From Thiohalophilus thiocyanatoxydans (lineage in GTDB: Bacteria > Pseudomonadota > Gammaproteobacteria > UBA6429 > Thiohalophilaceae): DNA of 64,000 nucleotides. Of this stretch, positions 29,395-39,080 are shown in pieces. The notes under the pieces are model-generated. The model had not been told where the DNA came from. It saw only the letters and a program-made list of their open reading frames with translations, and searched no databases. Position numbers and translations under genes: made by a program. Position 1 is the first letter of the stretch. Each line of letters opens with the position of its first letter. The stretch covers positions 700,394 through 764,393 of the forward strand of contig NZ_SOQX01000001.1 of the NCBI RefSeq assembly GCF_004366735.1. The letters run 5' to 3'.

Positions 29395-30052
29395 GCGCGT
29401 TTCCAGGCGGCAGTTCACACTGATTGTAGCCCAGATGCGTCAGCAGATGGGGAATGAACCGATCGCTGACGGCAGTCAGGCTCTCCGTGACGCCGAAATC
29501 CCGCAATTGGGTGACGGCCATGCCCGCGTATCCGCAGGGGTTGATCCGTTGAAACGGGGCCAGATCCATGTCGATATTCAGCGCCAGGCCGTGATAGGTA
29601 CAGCCCTGTTTGACCCGCAAACCCAGCGCCGCGATCTTGGCGCCTTCAACATAGACCCCCGGCGCATCGCGCCGTCCGTGCGCCTCGATATGATACCCGG
29701 CCAGCAGATCGATGACCGCCTGTTCCAGCGCAGTGACAAATTCGCGAATCCCCATGCCAAGTCGCTTCAGATCCGCCAGGGTGTAGACCATCAGCTGTCC
29801 CGGTCCGTGATAAGTGACCTGGCCGCCGCGATCGATGGGAATGACCGGAATCTTGCCGGGATCCAGCAGGTGCTCGGGTTTGGCGTTGCGCCCCAGTGTG
29901 AAGACCGGCGGATGTTGCAACAACCACAGTTCGTCCGCTGTGTCGGGTTGGCGCTGCTGCGTGAACACCTGCATCTCGTGCCAGATCGGTTCGTACTCGC
30001 ACAGGCCACGCTGGCGGATCAGAAGAAGGTTGTCGGCTTGCGGCTTGCTCAC
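29387..30052 (-). CDS. lipB: Octanoyltransferase
   Basis: 221 aa. It transfers octanoate from ACP to lipoyl domains, the step before Lip[19 protein letters not shown] is the substrate-binding loop, [22 protein letters not shown] contains the catalytic Lys, and [14 protein letters not shown] contains the catalytic Cys. It starts 2 nt after the ybeD stop and overlaps lipA, so the three are one translational unit. Confidence 0.97.
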   Translation of the reverse strand: MSKPQADNLLLIRQRGLCEYEPIWHEMQVFTQQRQPDTADELWLLQHPPVFTLGRNAKPEHLLDPGKIPVIPIDRGGQVTYHGPGQLMVYTLADLKRLGMGIREFVTALEQAVIDLLAGYHIEAHGRRDAPGVYVEGAKIAALGLRVKQGCTYHGLALNIDMDLAPFQRINPCGYAGMAVTQLRDFGVTESLTAVSDRFIPHLLTHLGYNQCELPPGNAHE

Positions 30053-30054
30053 TG

Positions 30055-30321
30055 CTAAAGGGTCATCAGTACGGCGTCACTGGCGTTGAGATCGAGGTAG
30101 ATCTGATCCAGTTGAGCCTTGCTGGAAGCGGTGACCGTGACCGTCAGAGAGATGTAGTTACCCTGACGGCTGTCACGCCGGGTGATGTCTTTCTCGCTCA
30201 GCTCCGGGACGTGCTTGCCGACCAGTTCCATGACCAGCGAATGGAGATCCACATCACTGCGACCCATCACCTTGATGGGAAACTCGCAGGGAAATTCCAG
30301 AAATGTTTCTTCCTGACTCAT
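30055..30321 (-). CDS. ybeD: YbeD-like DUF493 protein (UPF0250)
   Basis: 88 aa. FPCEFPIKVMGRSDVDL and YISLTVTVTASSKAQLDQIY match the YbeD family, a small ferredoxin-like ACT-type fold. Its function is unknown. It is conserved between dacA and lipB in gammaproteobacteria, and the spacing to lipB is only 2 nt. Confidence 0.94.
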   Translation of the reverse strand: MSQEETFLEFPCEFPIKVMGRSDVDLHSLVMELVGKHVPELSEKDITRRDSRQGNYISLTVTVTASSKAQLDQIYLDLNASDAVLMTL

Positions 30322-30446
30322 GGTTGATTCCGAAATGCTTTAAACTATCTATATATGAAAAATTTGCTGTTTTGCAAGAGATACAAAATATTGAAAGTGG
30401 TTGCAGAAAAAAAGTTATGCCCTGTTCCATATAAATTAAGTACAGT

Positions 30447-30502
30447 CCGCAAATAAACGTGAATGAACGCCAATTTGTATGATTATTTGCGTGCATTTGC
30501 GG
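30447..30502. repeat. Inverted pair of period-9 repeat arms between dat and ybeD
   Basis: Left arm 30447-30473 is three nonamers, CCGCAAATA, AACGTGAAT and one more. Right arm 30485-30502 is the reverse complement of two matching nonamers. The loop is 11 nt. It lies in the co-directional spacer between the dat and ybeD genes. Confidence 0.72.
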
Positions 30503-30526
30503 ATTTTGTTCAGGAGACCGGATTCA

Positions 30527-31387
30527 TCATGTTGCCTGGCGTAGTTCGTTCTTATGATCCTGGTAGATAGCGTACATCTTCTGCCACAGGGGGCCGGGCA
30601 GGCCGTCGCCGACCGGGTGGCCGTCGAGATGGGTGACCGGCAAAATCTCGCGGGTGGAGCTGGTGATCCAGATCTCCGCCGCATGCAACAGCTCCTCGCG
30701 GCTGATATCCCGTTGCTCACAGGCGATATCGTGTTTGTCCGCCAGCTCGACCACCAGATCGCGGGTAATCCCCGGCAGCAGGCACTCGCCCTTGGGCGGT
30801 GTCACTAACTTTCCGTCAAGAACAGCAAACACGTTACTGGCGGCACCTTCGGTGACCTTGTCAGCCTTGAGCAGAATCGCCTCGGCGGCACCGGCATTCA
30901 GCGCCTGCTGACGCAACAGAATGTTGGGTAGCAGGGCAATACTTTTGATATGACAATACTGCCAGCGAATATCCTCCAGGGTAATCGCACCCACGCCCTC
31001 TTCGAGCAGCTTTGTGTCGACCGCACTGAACGGATTGCTCATAACAAAAACAGTGGGGCGTGTTTCGCCGGGGAATCCGTGGTCACGCTTGGCAACGCCA
31101 CGCGTGACCTGTAGATAGATGGACTGGTCCCCTTCGGCGTTATGCATAATGACCTGCTGGATTATACGCGTCCACTGTTCATCGCTCAGGGGATTGGCGA
31201 GATAAATGTTATTGAGGCTGTCGTTCAGGCGCTCCAGGTGGTGGTCCAGGCGAAAAGGCTTGCCGGCATAGACAGGAATCACTTCGTAGACCCCGTCGCC
31301 GAAGATAAAGCCGCGGTCCAGCACCGGAACACAGGCCTCATCCAGTGGCTGGTAGTCGCCGTTCAGGTAACAAATTGGTTCGGACAT
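30527..31387 (-). CDS. dat: D-alanine aminotransferase (class IV PLP aminotransferase)
   Basis: 286 aa from the ATG at 31387 (MSEPICYLNG). Class IV fold: RGFIFGDGVYEVIPVYAG, then YCHIKSIALLPNILLRQQA with the PLP-binding Lys and EAILLKADKVTEGAASNVF. Overall it is closest to D-amino-acid transaminases, which interconvert D-Ala and D-Glu. That fits its place between dacA and ybeD in a cell-wall run. A branched-chain aminotransferase is less likely. Shine-Dalgarno spacing to the chosen ATG is poor, so the exact start is uncertain. Confidence 0.88.
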   Translation of the reverse strand: MSEPICYLNGDYQPLDEACVPVLDRGFIFGDGVYEVIPVYAGKPFRLDHHLERLNDSLNNIYLANPLSDEQWTRIIQQVIMHNAEGDQSIYLQVTRGVAKRDHGFPGETRPTVFVMSNPFSAVDTKLLEEGVGAITLEDIRWQYCHIKSIALLPNILLRQQALNAGAAEAILLKADKVTEGAASNVFAVLDGKLVTPPKGECLLPGITRDLVVELADKHDIACEQRDISREELLHAAEIWITSSTREILPVTHLDGHPVGDGLPGPLWQKMYAIYQDHKNELRQAT

Positions 31388-31403
31388 TCCTGTTAGCCGC
31401 TGT

Positions 31404-32549
31404 TTACTTGAATAACAATTTAATATTGTCGAGCAACTTGCGCCAGAGACTGCCTTCCTCAACATCATGGAGTGCCACCAGTGGTTTACTGGCCAGCTGT
31501 TCCTCTCCGAACGTCAGGTTAACCGTGCCGTATTCCTGGCCTTTTTGAGCCGGAGCCATGATCATTGAGTCAACTTTCATGTTGGCTTCGACATTGCGAC
31601 GTTGTCCCCGAGGTATGGTTATATATAAAGGCTCTTCCAGTCCCAGGGCCACCATTTCCTGCGCGCCTTTCCAGATACGTATTTCCGTCAATGTTTCGTC
31701 GGCGTCATATAGCGGGAAGGTTTCGTAGAAGCGGAAACCGTAATTCAATAATTTTCGGCTGTCTTCGTCGCGTTGCTCTGCTCTAGGGGAGCCCATAACG
31801 ACAGAGATAAGTCGCATATCATTGTCTTTTGCGGAGGAGACCAGACAATAGTCCGCCGACTCGGTGAATCCTGTTTTGATGCCATCGACCCGACCATCCA
31901 GCCACAGTAGTCGGTTGCGGTTTGACTGTTGGATATCGTTATGGGTAAAACGACGTTCTGCGAACATGGCGTACTCTTCGGGGAAGTCGCTGATCATGGC
32001 CCGGGCGAGTTTGGCCAGGTCTTCGGCAGTCGTGTAGTGATCCTCATCGGGCCAGCCGGTACTGTTGGTAAAATGCGTGTTGTCCATGCCCAGGGCCTTG
32101 GCGTAGTGATTCATTAGCTCGGCAAAACTTTCTTCACTGCCGGCAATATGCTCGGCCAGGGCGATACTGGCATCATTGCCCGACTGAACAATCACCCCTC
32201 TGAGCAGATCCTCAACGCTGACCAGCGAGTTATATTCGATAAACATACGCGAGCCTTCGGTATGTTTGTAACGGGCGTTCTTGCTGATACGCACTTCATC
32301 ATCCAGCTGGATACTGTTATCACGCAAGGCTTGAAACGCGACATAGCTGGTCATGATCTTGGTGATACTGGCCGGTTCTACACGGGCTTCCGAATTGTGT
32401 TCAACCAGGACCCGGCCGCTATGATGATCTACCAGCAACGAGGCTGACGCGGAAAGTTGCGGGGGGGCGGGGACCAGATCCGGTGCCGCGAGCAGATTGG
32501 GGCTGAACAGGCCAGCAAGCAGGGTGATGAGTAGCGATACGGCGCGCAT
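31404..32549 (-). CDS. dacA: D-alanyl-D-alanine carboxypeptidase (PBP5/6 type)
   Basis: 381 aa from the ATG at 32549 (GAGGGA 4 nt upstream). Signal peptide with cleavage near LLAAPDL. Penicillin-binding motifs are SITK (active-site Ser, about residue 61), SGND (SxN) and KTGFTESADYC (KTG). The C-terminal domain ends in a membrane-associating amphipathic helix (LWRKLLDNIKLLFK). It trims pentapeptides in peptidoglycan. Confidence 0.96.
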   Translation of the reverse strand: MRAVSLLITLLAGLFSPNLLAAPDLVPAPPQLSASASLLVDHHSGRVLVEHNSEARVEPASITKIMTSYVAFQALRDNSIQLDDEVRISKNARYKHTEGSRMFIEYNSLVSVEDLLRGVIVQSGNDASIALAEHIAGSEESFAELMNHYAKALGMDNTHFTNSTGWPDEDHYTTAEDLAKLARAMISDFPEEYAMFAERRFTHNDIQQSNRNRLLWLDGRVDGIKTGFTESADYCLVSSAKDNDMRLISVVMGSPRAEQRDEDSRKLLNYGFRFYETFPLYDADETLTEIRIWKGAQEMVALGLEEPLYITIPRGQRRNVEANMKVDSMIMAPAQKGQEYGTVNLTFGEEQLASKPLVALHDVEEGSLWRKLLDNIKLLFK

Positions 32550-32822
32550 TTTATCCCTCAAATTAGGTTTTGTATCCGGCTATTTTAACGGCTGAAACGC
32601 CGGAAACCCAGCGCTCAGTCGCAAAACAGGAAGTCTACCACTGACCGGAGCTTAACGGGTGCACAGATCCAAATAACCGCCGTGAAATTCATATACCTGC
32701 ATTCTGGGTGTTAGTGACCCTTCGAGCAAAGTCCGGATGGAGAGCCGCAATTGTCCGTGAATCGGCTCGCCTGGGCGAAATGTCGCACTGGCCGGGCCAG
32801 CCCGGGCCCCCTGGAAACCGTC

Positions 32823-33713
32823 TTAGTCGATGACGAGACGGGGTGAGCCCAGCCCGCTGCGGGCAAGTTGTTCGACAAGCTGATCGGCCTGTTCGCGGCT
32901 GGGCAGGGGGCCAATCCGCACGCGATAGAGCCGGGTCTCTTCGTGAAACGGCGCAGCGACATCGAGGTCGTCGAAGCGCTGAGTGAGGCGTGCGCGCAGC
33001 TTTTCGGCGTTATCGCGGCTGGAGAATGCCCCGACCTGGATAAATATTGATTCGTTATCGGCGGCGGCTTGTGCCGTGGTCGACCCGGCGGTATGACCTG
33101 TCTTATCAGGCTGTCGGCCCATCCGCGCGGCAATATAACGCGACGAGTTGGTTTTTGTTTTGACCCGGACCGGTGCAGCCGGCTGGCGGGGATCCAGTGC
33201 GCGCACTTGCACCGGCGCGGTGCCCTTGTCGGTTATATCCAGTTTCCTGGCGGCGGCGTAGGAGAGGTCGATAATGCGTTGCGAATGAAAGGGGCCGCGA
33301 TCGTTAATCTTGACGATGATCTTTTTGTCGTTGTCAAGATTGGTGACCTCGGCGTAAGTGGGCAGGGGGAGTGTCTTGTGGGCAGCAGTCATGGCGTACA
33401 TGTCATATGTTTCACCGCTGGAGGTGCGATGACCATGAAACTTTTTGCCGTACCAGGAGGCCAGGCCGCGTTCAACATAGCCCTGACTACTGGCCTTGAC
33501 ATGATAGCGCTTGCCGCGAACGACATAGGAGTCGGGATTACCATAACGACTGGGGGGTTCCACGCGAGGAACGGCATCGGGAATATGTGAGGCGTTGAAG
33601 TCACCGTCCGGCGCGCTGTCATGCTGCATGGCATACCGGGAGCCACCGCTGCCGCCGGCGCAGCCCGCCAGGAGACAGGCGGCGGTGACAATCAGGACAA
33701 ACGCGCTTTTCAC
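32823..33713 (-). CDS. rlpA: Septal lytic transglycosylase RlpA lipoprotein
   Basis: 296 aa from the GTG at 33713, chosen because AGGAGG lies 7 nt upstream. Lipobox LLAGC at about residues 15-19. The RlpA double-psi beta-barrel spans GLASWYGKKFHGHRTSSGE to IDLSYAAARKLDI, with KINDRGPFHSQRIIDLS. The C-terminal SPOR domain (IFIQVGAFSSRDNAEKLRARL) binds denuded septal glycan strands. Confidence 0.95.
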   Translation of the reverse strand: MKSAFVLIVTAACLLAGCAGGSGGSRYAMQHDSAPDGDFNASHIPDAVPRVEPPSRYGNPDSYVVRGKRYHVKASSQGYVERGLASWYGKKFHGHRTSSGETYDMYAMTAAHKTLPLPTYAEVTNLDNDKKIIVKINDRGPFHSQRIIDLSYAAARKLDITDKGTAPVQVRALDPRQPAAPVRVKTKTNSSRYIAARMGRQPDKTGHTAGSTTAQAAADNESIFIQVGAFSSRDNAEKLRARLTQRFDDLDVAAPFHEETRLYRVRIGPLPSREQADQLVEQLARSGLGSPRLVID

Positions 33714-33737
33714 GGGCAATCCTCCTCTTTCCCGGAT

Positions 33738-34730
33738 TTAGTTCCTGGCAGTGGCGATCAGTTCACTCAGTTGATAGACCGCCATTGAATAGAGGGCACT
33801 GTGATTATAGCGGCTGATAACATAAAAGTTGTGCCAGGTGACCCAGTATTCCGGACCCTCTTCCGTCTCCAGCTCGATGAGTGTGCCCTTGATATCGCGG
33901 GGAATATCCCGCGGCAGAATTACGCCATTGTCCAGCAATTCCTGCTGACTATAGCGTGCACGCAGGTTGTCACTGATCAGGCTGCGATACTTCTTGCCGT
34001 GTACCTTGACCTTGTGCGCGATCGGTTGTCCCGGTTTCCAGCGGTGCTCGTGGAAATAGTTGGCGACGCTGCCGATGACATCATCCGGGTTGTCCCACAG
34101 GTCCCGCTTGCCGTCGCCGTCGAAATCGATAGCGTAATTACGAAAACTGCTGGAGATAAACTGCGGCATTCCCATGGCGCCGGCGTAGGATCCCTTCTGT
34201 TCCAGCGGATCCAGATCTTCCTCCCGGGTCATCAGCAGGTACTCCTTCAGCTCCTTGCGGAAAAAACTGCTCCGCGGCGGATAGGCAAAGGCCAGGGTGG
34301 CCAATGCATCAAGTACACGATAGCGTCCGGCATGCCGGCCATAGCGGGTTTCGACGCCTATAATGGCGGTAATGATCTGTGGTGGGACACCGTATTTTTC
34401 TTCCGCACGCTGCAGGGTGTCCTGGTTCTCGCGCCAGAAGCGGACACCGCCATTGGTGCGTTCCGGGGTGACAAAAATGGGGCGGTACTTGTGCCAGGGT
34501 TTGCTTTCCGCCGGTCTGGAAATGGCATCAAGGATGCTCTGGTGCTGACGGGCATCGTCGAACAGTTTCTGCAACCGATCCCGGTCAAATTCATGCTCCT
34601 CGCTCATCTCCTGAATAAAAGTCTGTAGTTCCGCATTACCGGAAAAATCATTGTTTTCGGAGTGGGAGGCAAAGCTTAAACAAAGGCTTGCCAAAAACAG
34701 GGTAAAACGGAGAGGGAGATGCCTTTTCAT
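33738..34730 (-). CDS. mltB: Membrane-bound lytic murein transglycosylase B
   Basis: 330 aa with a signal peptide ending near SFASHSEN. No lipobox Cys is visible, so it may be soluble in the periplasm. IIGVETRYGRHAGRYRVLDAL contains the catalytic Glu, and GSYAGAMGMPQFISSSFRNYA and DFDGDGKRDLWDNPDDVIGSVANYF are family signatures. It cleaves the MurNAc-GlcNAc bond with anhydro product formation. That product feeds AmgK/MurU recycling. Confidence 0.95.
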   Translation of the reverse strand: MKRHLPLRFTLFLASLCLSFASHSENNDFSGNAELQTFIQEMSEEHEFDRDRLQKLFDDARQHQSILDAISRPAESKPWHKYRPIFVTPERTNGGVRFWRENQDTLQRAEEKYGVPPQIITAIIGVETRYGRHAGRYRVLDALATLAFAYPPRSSFFRKELKEYLLMTREEDLDPLEQKGSYAGAMGMPQFISSSFRNYAIDFDGDGKRDLWDNPDDVIGSVANYFHEHRWKPGQPIAHKVKVHGKKYRSLISDNLRARYSQQELLDNGVILPRDIPRDIKGTLIELETEEGPEYWVTWHNFYVISRYNHSALYSMAVYQLSELIATARN

Positions 34731-34752
34731 TATGACCTACTACGAGTTAGTG

Positions 34753-35901
34753 TCAGGTTGATATAAGCCGCCGATGCGTCTGGATAGACATAAGAATACC
34801 GAAACCGGCCAGCAAGGTCACTATGGATGTTCCCCCATAGCTGATCAGGGGCAGGGGAACGCCCACCACCGGCAACAGGCCGGAGACCATGCCGATATTG
34901 ACAAGCACATAAATAAAGAATGTCAGGATCAGGCTGCCGGCCAGAAGGCGGCTGTAAGTGTTCTGGGCGCGGGCGGCGATGAGCATCCCGCGGGCGATTA
35001 ATATCCCGTAGAGCAGTAACAGGACCAGTGCCCCAAGCAGGCCAAACTCCTCGCCGAATACGGCAAAGATAAAATCGGTGGAGCGTTCCGGCAGAAAGTC
35101 CAGATGCGCCTGGGTCCCGTTCAGCCAGCCCTTACCGTAGATACCGCCTGAACCGATGGCAATGGTGGATTGAATAATATGATAACCGGAACCCAGCGGT
35201 TCAATTTCCGGGTTAATAAAAGTCAATACCCGTTGCTGCTGATAGTCATGCAGCAGATAGTTCCAGATTAGCGGGGTGCTGGCGATCAGGACAAGGAGCG
35301 CCCCGATAATCAGCTTCCAGCCCAATCCGGCAAGGAACAGAACAAAAAATCCGGCACAGGCAATCAACAGGGCCGTACCCAGATCCGGCTGTCGGGCAAT
35401 TAACAACGTGGGTACCACCAGTAGCAGAATGCTGATCAAAAGCCGTCCCGGTGACGGTGGGATGGCGGTCTTGCACAGATACCAGGCGATCATCATTGGT
35501 ACGGCGATTTTCATGATCTCCGACGGTTGAAAACGGAACAGACCAAAGTTCAGCCAGCGTTGCGCGCCGCCGCCGGCTTGACCGACGAGCAGGACCGCGA
35601 GCAGCAATATCAGACCCATACCGAACAGCCACGGTGACCAGACGCGGATAGTCTCCGGCCTCAGTTGCGCCAGAGCCACCATGAGTATGAAACCGACCAG
35701 GAACCGCAGGGCATGGCGAACAAGCAAATCGGCATCCCGATCCGAGGCGCTGTAAAGAACAAAACCACCGATAATGGCAAGGATTAACAGGCCGAGTAAT
35801 AAAGGGAAATCCAGATGCAGGCGTTGCAGTAACTGGCGACCGGCGCTGATGCGGTTTTCATTGGCAAACTGATGGCTGTCAGTAAGGCTCATGACGTTCA
35901 T
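34753..35901 (-). CDS. rodA: Rod-shape peptidoglycan glycosyltransferase RodA
   Basis: 382 aa, about ten transmembrane segments, SEDS family. FLPERSTDFIFAVFGEEFG and GVPLPLISYGGTSIV are the SEDS signatures. It polymerises lipid II with PBP2 during elongation. The gene overlaps the end of mrdA by 23 nt (14 nt if the fourth-codon ATG at 35892 is used, which has better spacing from GGGA). Synonym mrdB. Confidence 0.97.
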   Translation of the reverse strand: MNVMSLTDSHQFANENRISAGRQLLQRLHLDFPLLLGLLILAIIGGFVLYSASDRDADLLVRHALRFLVGFILMVALAQLRPETIRVWSPWLFGMGLILLLAVLLVGQAGGGAQRWLNFGLFRFQPSEIMKIAVPMMIAWYLCKTAIPPSPGRLLISILLLVVPTLLIARQPDLGTALLIACAGFFVLFLAGLGWKLIIGALLVLIASTPLIWNYLLHDYQQQRVLTFINPEIEPLGSGYHIIQSTIAIGSGGIYGKGWLNGTQAHLDFLPERSTDFIFAVFGEEFGLLGALVLLLLYGILIARGMLIAARAQNTYSRLLAGSLILTFFIYVLVNIGMVSGLLPVVGVPLPLISYGGTSIVTLLAGFGILMSIQTHRRLIST

Positions 35902-37750
35902 CCCGGTTAAGCAGATAATGATCCATCACTTTGCGTGCGATCGGCGCGGCGGAGGAACTGCCGCTGCCGCCGTTTTCCACAATGACCGCAACGGCAATGC
36001 GCGGATCCTCCAGAGGCGCAAAACTGATGAACAGGCCGTGATCGCGCAACTTTTTGATGACGTCTTCCTCGACATACTCTTCATCCTGAGCAATACCAAA
36101 TACCTGGGAGGTGCCGGTTTTACCGGCGGCTTTGTACTGCATTCCGCGACTTATACCACGGGCGGTACCGGAGGTGCCGTGAATAACATCCTCCATACCC
36201 TGGATGACGGTTTGCCAGTGCTGCTCCTCGATTGCCTCAATCGGTTCGCGTGGTTTGCTTTCTTGAACAGTAAACTCGTTATTGGTGGCATCCTGAACGG
36301 CATAGAGCATGCGTGGTGTCTGACGTTGACCGCGCTGGCTCAAAGTGGCGGTAATATTGGCCAGTTGCAACGGGGTGGCCAACATAAATCCCTGACCGAT
36401 ACCGGTAATCAGGGTTTCACCATGGTACCAGGACTCGTTGCGTGTCCGCCGCTTCCATTCACGCGACGGCACCAGCCCGGGTCGTTCGCCCAGGATATCA
36501 ATGCCGGTGCGCTGGCCGAGGCCAAAACGCGTGAGATACTTATGAATGTTGTCGATGCCCAGCTCGAAAGATAGTTCATAGAAAAAGACATCACAGGACT
36601 CGGTAATGGCTTTTCCAAGATCCGTTCTGCCATGGCCTTCTTCTTTCCAGTCACGATAACGACGCTTGTCGTTTTTCAGTTTGTACCAGCCTTTGCAGTT
36701 CAATTCATGATCGGGCTCAAGTGCTTCGGTTTCCAGACTGGCCAGGCCGAGGAACGGCTTGAGGGTTGAACCGGGGGGGTACTGACCGCGCAGGGCGCGA
36801 TTGAACAGCGGACGTGACAGGGTGGTGGTGAGGGCTCGATAGGTTTTCGAGTCGATGCCGTTGACGAACAGGCCGGGATCATAGGTCGGCAGGCTGACAA
36901 AAGCCAGCACCGCGCCGTTATTCGGATCCATCGCTACCAGGGCGCCGTTTTCGTCACCGAAACTCTCTTCGGCGACTTCCTGCAGGCGTGCATCAATGTT
37001 GAGATACAGGTTTTTGCCCGGTTTGGGCAAGGTCCGTTCGAGTACTCGCAGGATGCGCCCCTGCGCGTTGGTTTCTACCCGTTGATACCCGACTTCACCA
37101 TGTAGTTGTTCTTCGTAATAGCGTTCGATTCCGACTTTGCCGATATGCGAGGTAGCGCTGTAATTGGCGGCCTGGCTCTCATCGAGCTCATTTTCACTGA
37201 TGCGTCCGACATAACCGATGGCATGGGAAGCCAGTTCACCCAGTGGGTAATGACGCACCAGCTCAGCTTTGATTTCTACCCCCGGAAGACGGTATTGATC
37301 GACGGTAATACGTGCGACCTCCTCGTCGGTCAGTCTAAACCGTAAAGGGATGCCTTCAAAGCGGCGTTTTTGCATACGGTAACGGTGAAAACGGGCGATG
37401 TCCCGTTCGGTTAAATTGATGCGTTGCTTTAATGCCTCGAGAGTCGCATCCAGATCCGGAATGTGTTCCGGTACCAGAGTCAGGGTAAAGCTCGGCTGGT
37501 TCTGGGCCAGGACAATGCCATTGCGATCATGAATCAGGCCACGGGTCGGCGGGATAGGCAGCAGGTTGACCCGGTTGTTTTCCGACAGAGTCGAATAATG
37601 TGTCTGATTGATAACCTGCAAATAGAACAGCTTGGTAACCAGTACAGCAGTCAGTATGCCTACCACGATCGCGGCGATCATCAGACGCCGATTAAACAAC
37701 GCGGTTTCGTGCAGATTATCCTTGAAGGCTGATTGAGGATTACTTGGCAT
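35879..37750 (-). CDS. mrdA: Penicillin-binding protein 2
   Basis: 623 aa from the ATG at 37750. One N-terminal transmembrane segment (about 24-44), the PBP dimerisation/pedestal domain, then the transpeptidase: PPGSTLKPFLGLASLE (SxxK), SCD (SxN) within ITESCDVFFYELS, and KTGTSQVFG (KTG). It is the elongation-specific cross-linking enzyme and partner of RodA. It starts 8 nt after the mreD stop. Confidence 0.97.
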   Translation of the reverse strand: MPSNPQSAFKDNLHETALFNRRLMIAAIVVGILTAVLVTKLFYLQVINQTHYSTLSENNRVNLLPIPPTRGLIHDRNGIVLAQNQPSFTLTLVPEHIPDLDATLEALKQRINLTERDIARFHRYRMQKRRFEGIPLRFRLTDEEVARITVDQYRLPGVEIKAELVRHYPLGELASHAIGYVGRISENELDESQAANYSATSHIGKVGIERYYEEQLHGEVGYQRVETNAQGRILRVLERTLPKPGKNLYLNIDARLQEVAEESFGDENGALVAMDPNNGAVLAFVSLPTYDPGLFVNGIDSKTYRALTTTLSRPLFNRALRGQYPPGSTLKPFLGLASLETEALEPDHELNCKGWYKLKNDKRRYRDWKEEGHGRTDLGKAITESCDVFFYELSFELGIDNIHKYLTRFGLGQRTGIDILGERPGLVPSREWKRRTRNESWYHGETLITGIGQGFMLATPLQLANITATLSQRGQRQTPRMLYAVQDATNNEFTVQESKPREPIEAIEEQHWQTVIQGMEDVIHGTSGTARGISRGMQYKAAGKTGTSQVFGIAQDEEYVEEDVIKKLRDHGLFISFAPLEDPRIAVAVIVENGGSGSSSAAPIARKVMDHYLLNRDERHEPY

Positions 37751-37758
37751 CGGTTCGT

Positions 37759-38247
37759 TCAGCTGAGCTGATAACGGCGTCGGATCTGTCGTAATACCAG
37801 GTAGACCGGGGTCCAGAAAACCAGTGTGCTGACGGCCGGTAATAGCATTTTCCAGAATGACGGCAATTCGCCGGTCATGCCCTTGATCCAGAAAACCAGG
37901 ATGTACTGCAGTATCACCAGCAAGGCCAGGGCCAGGGCCTGTTGCCATATGGGAAAGACCCGCATACGTTGATGCAAATTAATCACAATAAACGCGATCA
38001 GTGCCAGGGCAATGGCATATTGGCCGAGCAGGGCGTCGCGCACTACATCCAGTAACAGTCCCAGTATCCAGGCGATCCCGACGCCAATCCGTTGCGGAAG
38101 GGCCATGACCCAGTATACCAGGACCATTATCACCCACTCGGGACGGAGCGCCTCCAGCGTCCCGGGCAAGGGCATAATGGTCAGAGCCAGTGCCACGACA
38201 AAACTGAGCAGGATTACGCCGCCACCTCTTTGCGTTGCGCTTTTCAC
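37759..38247 (-). CDS. mreD: Rod shape-determining protein MreD
   Basis: 162 aa integral membrane protein with about five hydrophobic segments. GTG start overlapping the mreC stop as GTGA. GTLEALRPEWVIMVLVYWVMALP is the typical N-terminal MreD segment, and LLGQYAIALALIAFIV is also conserved. It connects the MreBC scaffold to the RodA/PBP2 synthase. Confidence 0.94.
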   Translation of the reverse strand: MKSATQRGGGVILLSFVVALALTIMPLPGTLEALRPEWVIMVLVYWVMALPQRIGVGIAWILGLLLDVVRDALLGQYAIALALIAFIVINLHQRMRVFPIWQQALALALLVILQYILVFWIKGMTGELPSFWKMLLPAVSTLVFWTPVYLVLRQIRRRYQLS

Positions 38248-39080
38248 TTTTCTTCTCTCCGTTTATGCGCTTCGCAGGGGTTCTCCATCTCCGGCAGGTT
38301 GGCCAGTGCCGGCCAGACCAGCAGAACTTCACGGCTACGCTGAAGTCGCGCCACCGGTTCGGCAATGATTTCGGCAAACGGCAGACTGGGGTTGGTGGTG
38401 ACGTCGGTCACCGTGGCCACCGGATAGCCGGCGGGGTAAACACAACCCAGTCCGGAGCTGACCAGCAGATCGCCGCGTTGAATGTCAGCGTTGTTTGGCA
38501 GGTGCCGCAGTTCCACGCTGTCTTCGCCGGTGCCGATGGCCACGGCGCGCAGTCCGTTGCGATTCACCTGCACCGGCACGGCATGATTGGGGTCGGTAAT
38601 AAGCTGGGCGGTACTGGAAAACGGGGTGACATGGGTCAGTTTGCCCATGACTCCCTGGGCGTCGATGAGCGGTTGGCCGACATACAGGTCGTCGTGATTA
38701 CTGCCTTTATCGATCACGATCTGCTTTCGATAAGGATCGAGATCCACGGCCAGCAGTTCGGCAATCAGGATCCGCTCGCCCGCCCGTCTGGAGGATTGCA
38801 GTAATTCGCGTAAATGAATGTTTTCCGCCTCGATAAAAGTCAGCTTCTGCAGCTGGGCCTTGAGCAGGGTGTTCTGGGTGCGCAGTTCGGCGTTCTGTTT
38901 TTGCAATTCGTCGCGGGAGACAAAGGTATTCGAAGCCCAGCCTATGAGTTCGGCGGGCAGGTTGACCGCGTATTGCAGGGGATAGACCACCACGGCAATG
39001 CCGGAGCGGATGGTGTGGATATAACTGGTACGATGATCCATGGTCATCAGTGCCACTGAAAGCAGGATCAGCAGCAGCAA
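38244..39080 (-). CDS. mreC: Rod shape-determining protein MreC
   Basis: 278 aa from a TTG at 39080, the first recognised start codon in frame. It has a transmembrane helix, a coiled coil (ELQKQNAELRTQNTLLKAQL) and the beta-rich periplasmic domain (VVIDKGSN-like IVIDKGSNHDDLYVGQP, LVSSGLGCVYPAGYPVATV). The conserved MreC N-terminus (VKLLFVQGPSATTR, immediately upstream in frame, 39122-39081) is not preceded by ATG, GTG or TTG. AGGGAG lies 7 nt before the GTT at 39122. The real start is therefore probably a rare codon there, or a GTG that has mutated to GTT or was misread. Confidence 0.9.
   Translation of the reverse strand: MLLLILLSVALMTMDHRTSYIHTIRSGIAVVVYPLQYAVNLPAELIGWASNTFVSRDELQKQNAELRTQNTLLKAQLQKLTFIEAENIHLRELLQSSRRAGERILIAELLAVDLDPYRKQIVIDKGSNHDDLYVGQPLIDAQGVMGKLTHVTPFSSTAQLITDPNHAVPVQVNRNGLRAVAIGTGEDSVELRHLPNNADIQRGDLLVSSGLGCVYPAGYPVATVTDVTTNPSLPFAEIIAEPVARLQRSREVLLVWPALANLPEMENPCEAHKRREEK

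Noticed and set aside
28156..29457. 433-codon plus-strand frame opposite lipA
   Set aside because: LipA cysteine motifs on the minus strand are complete. The plus frame has no ribosome-binding site or known domain.
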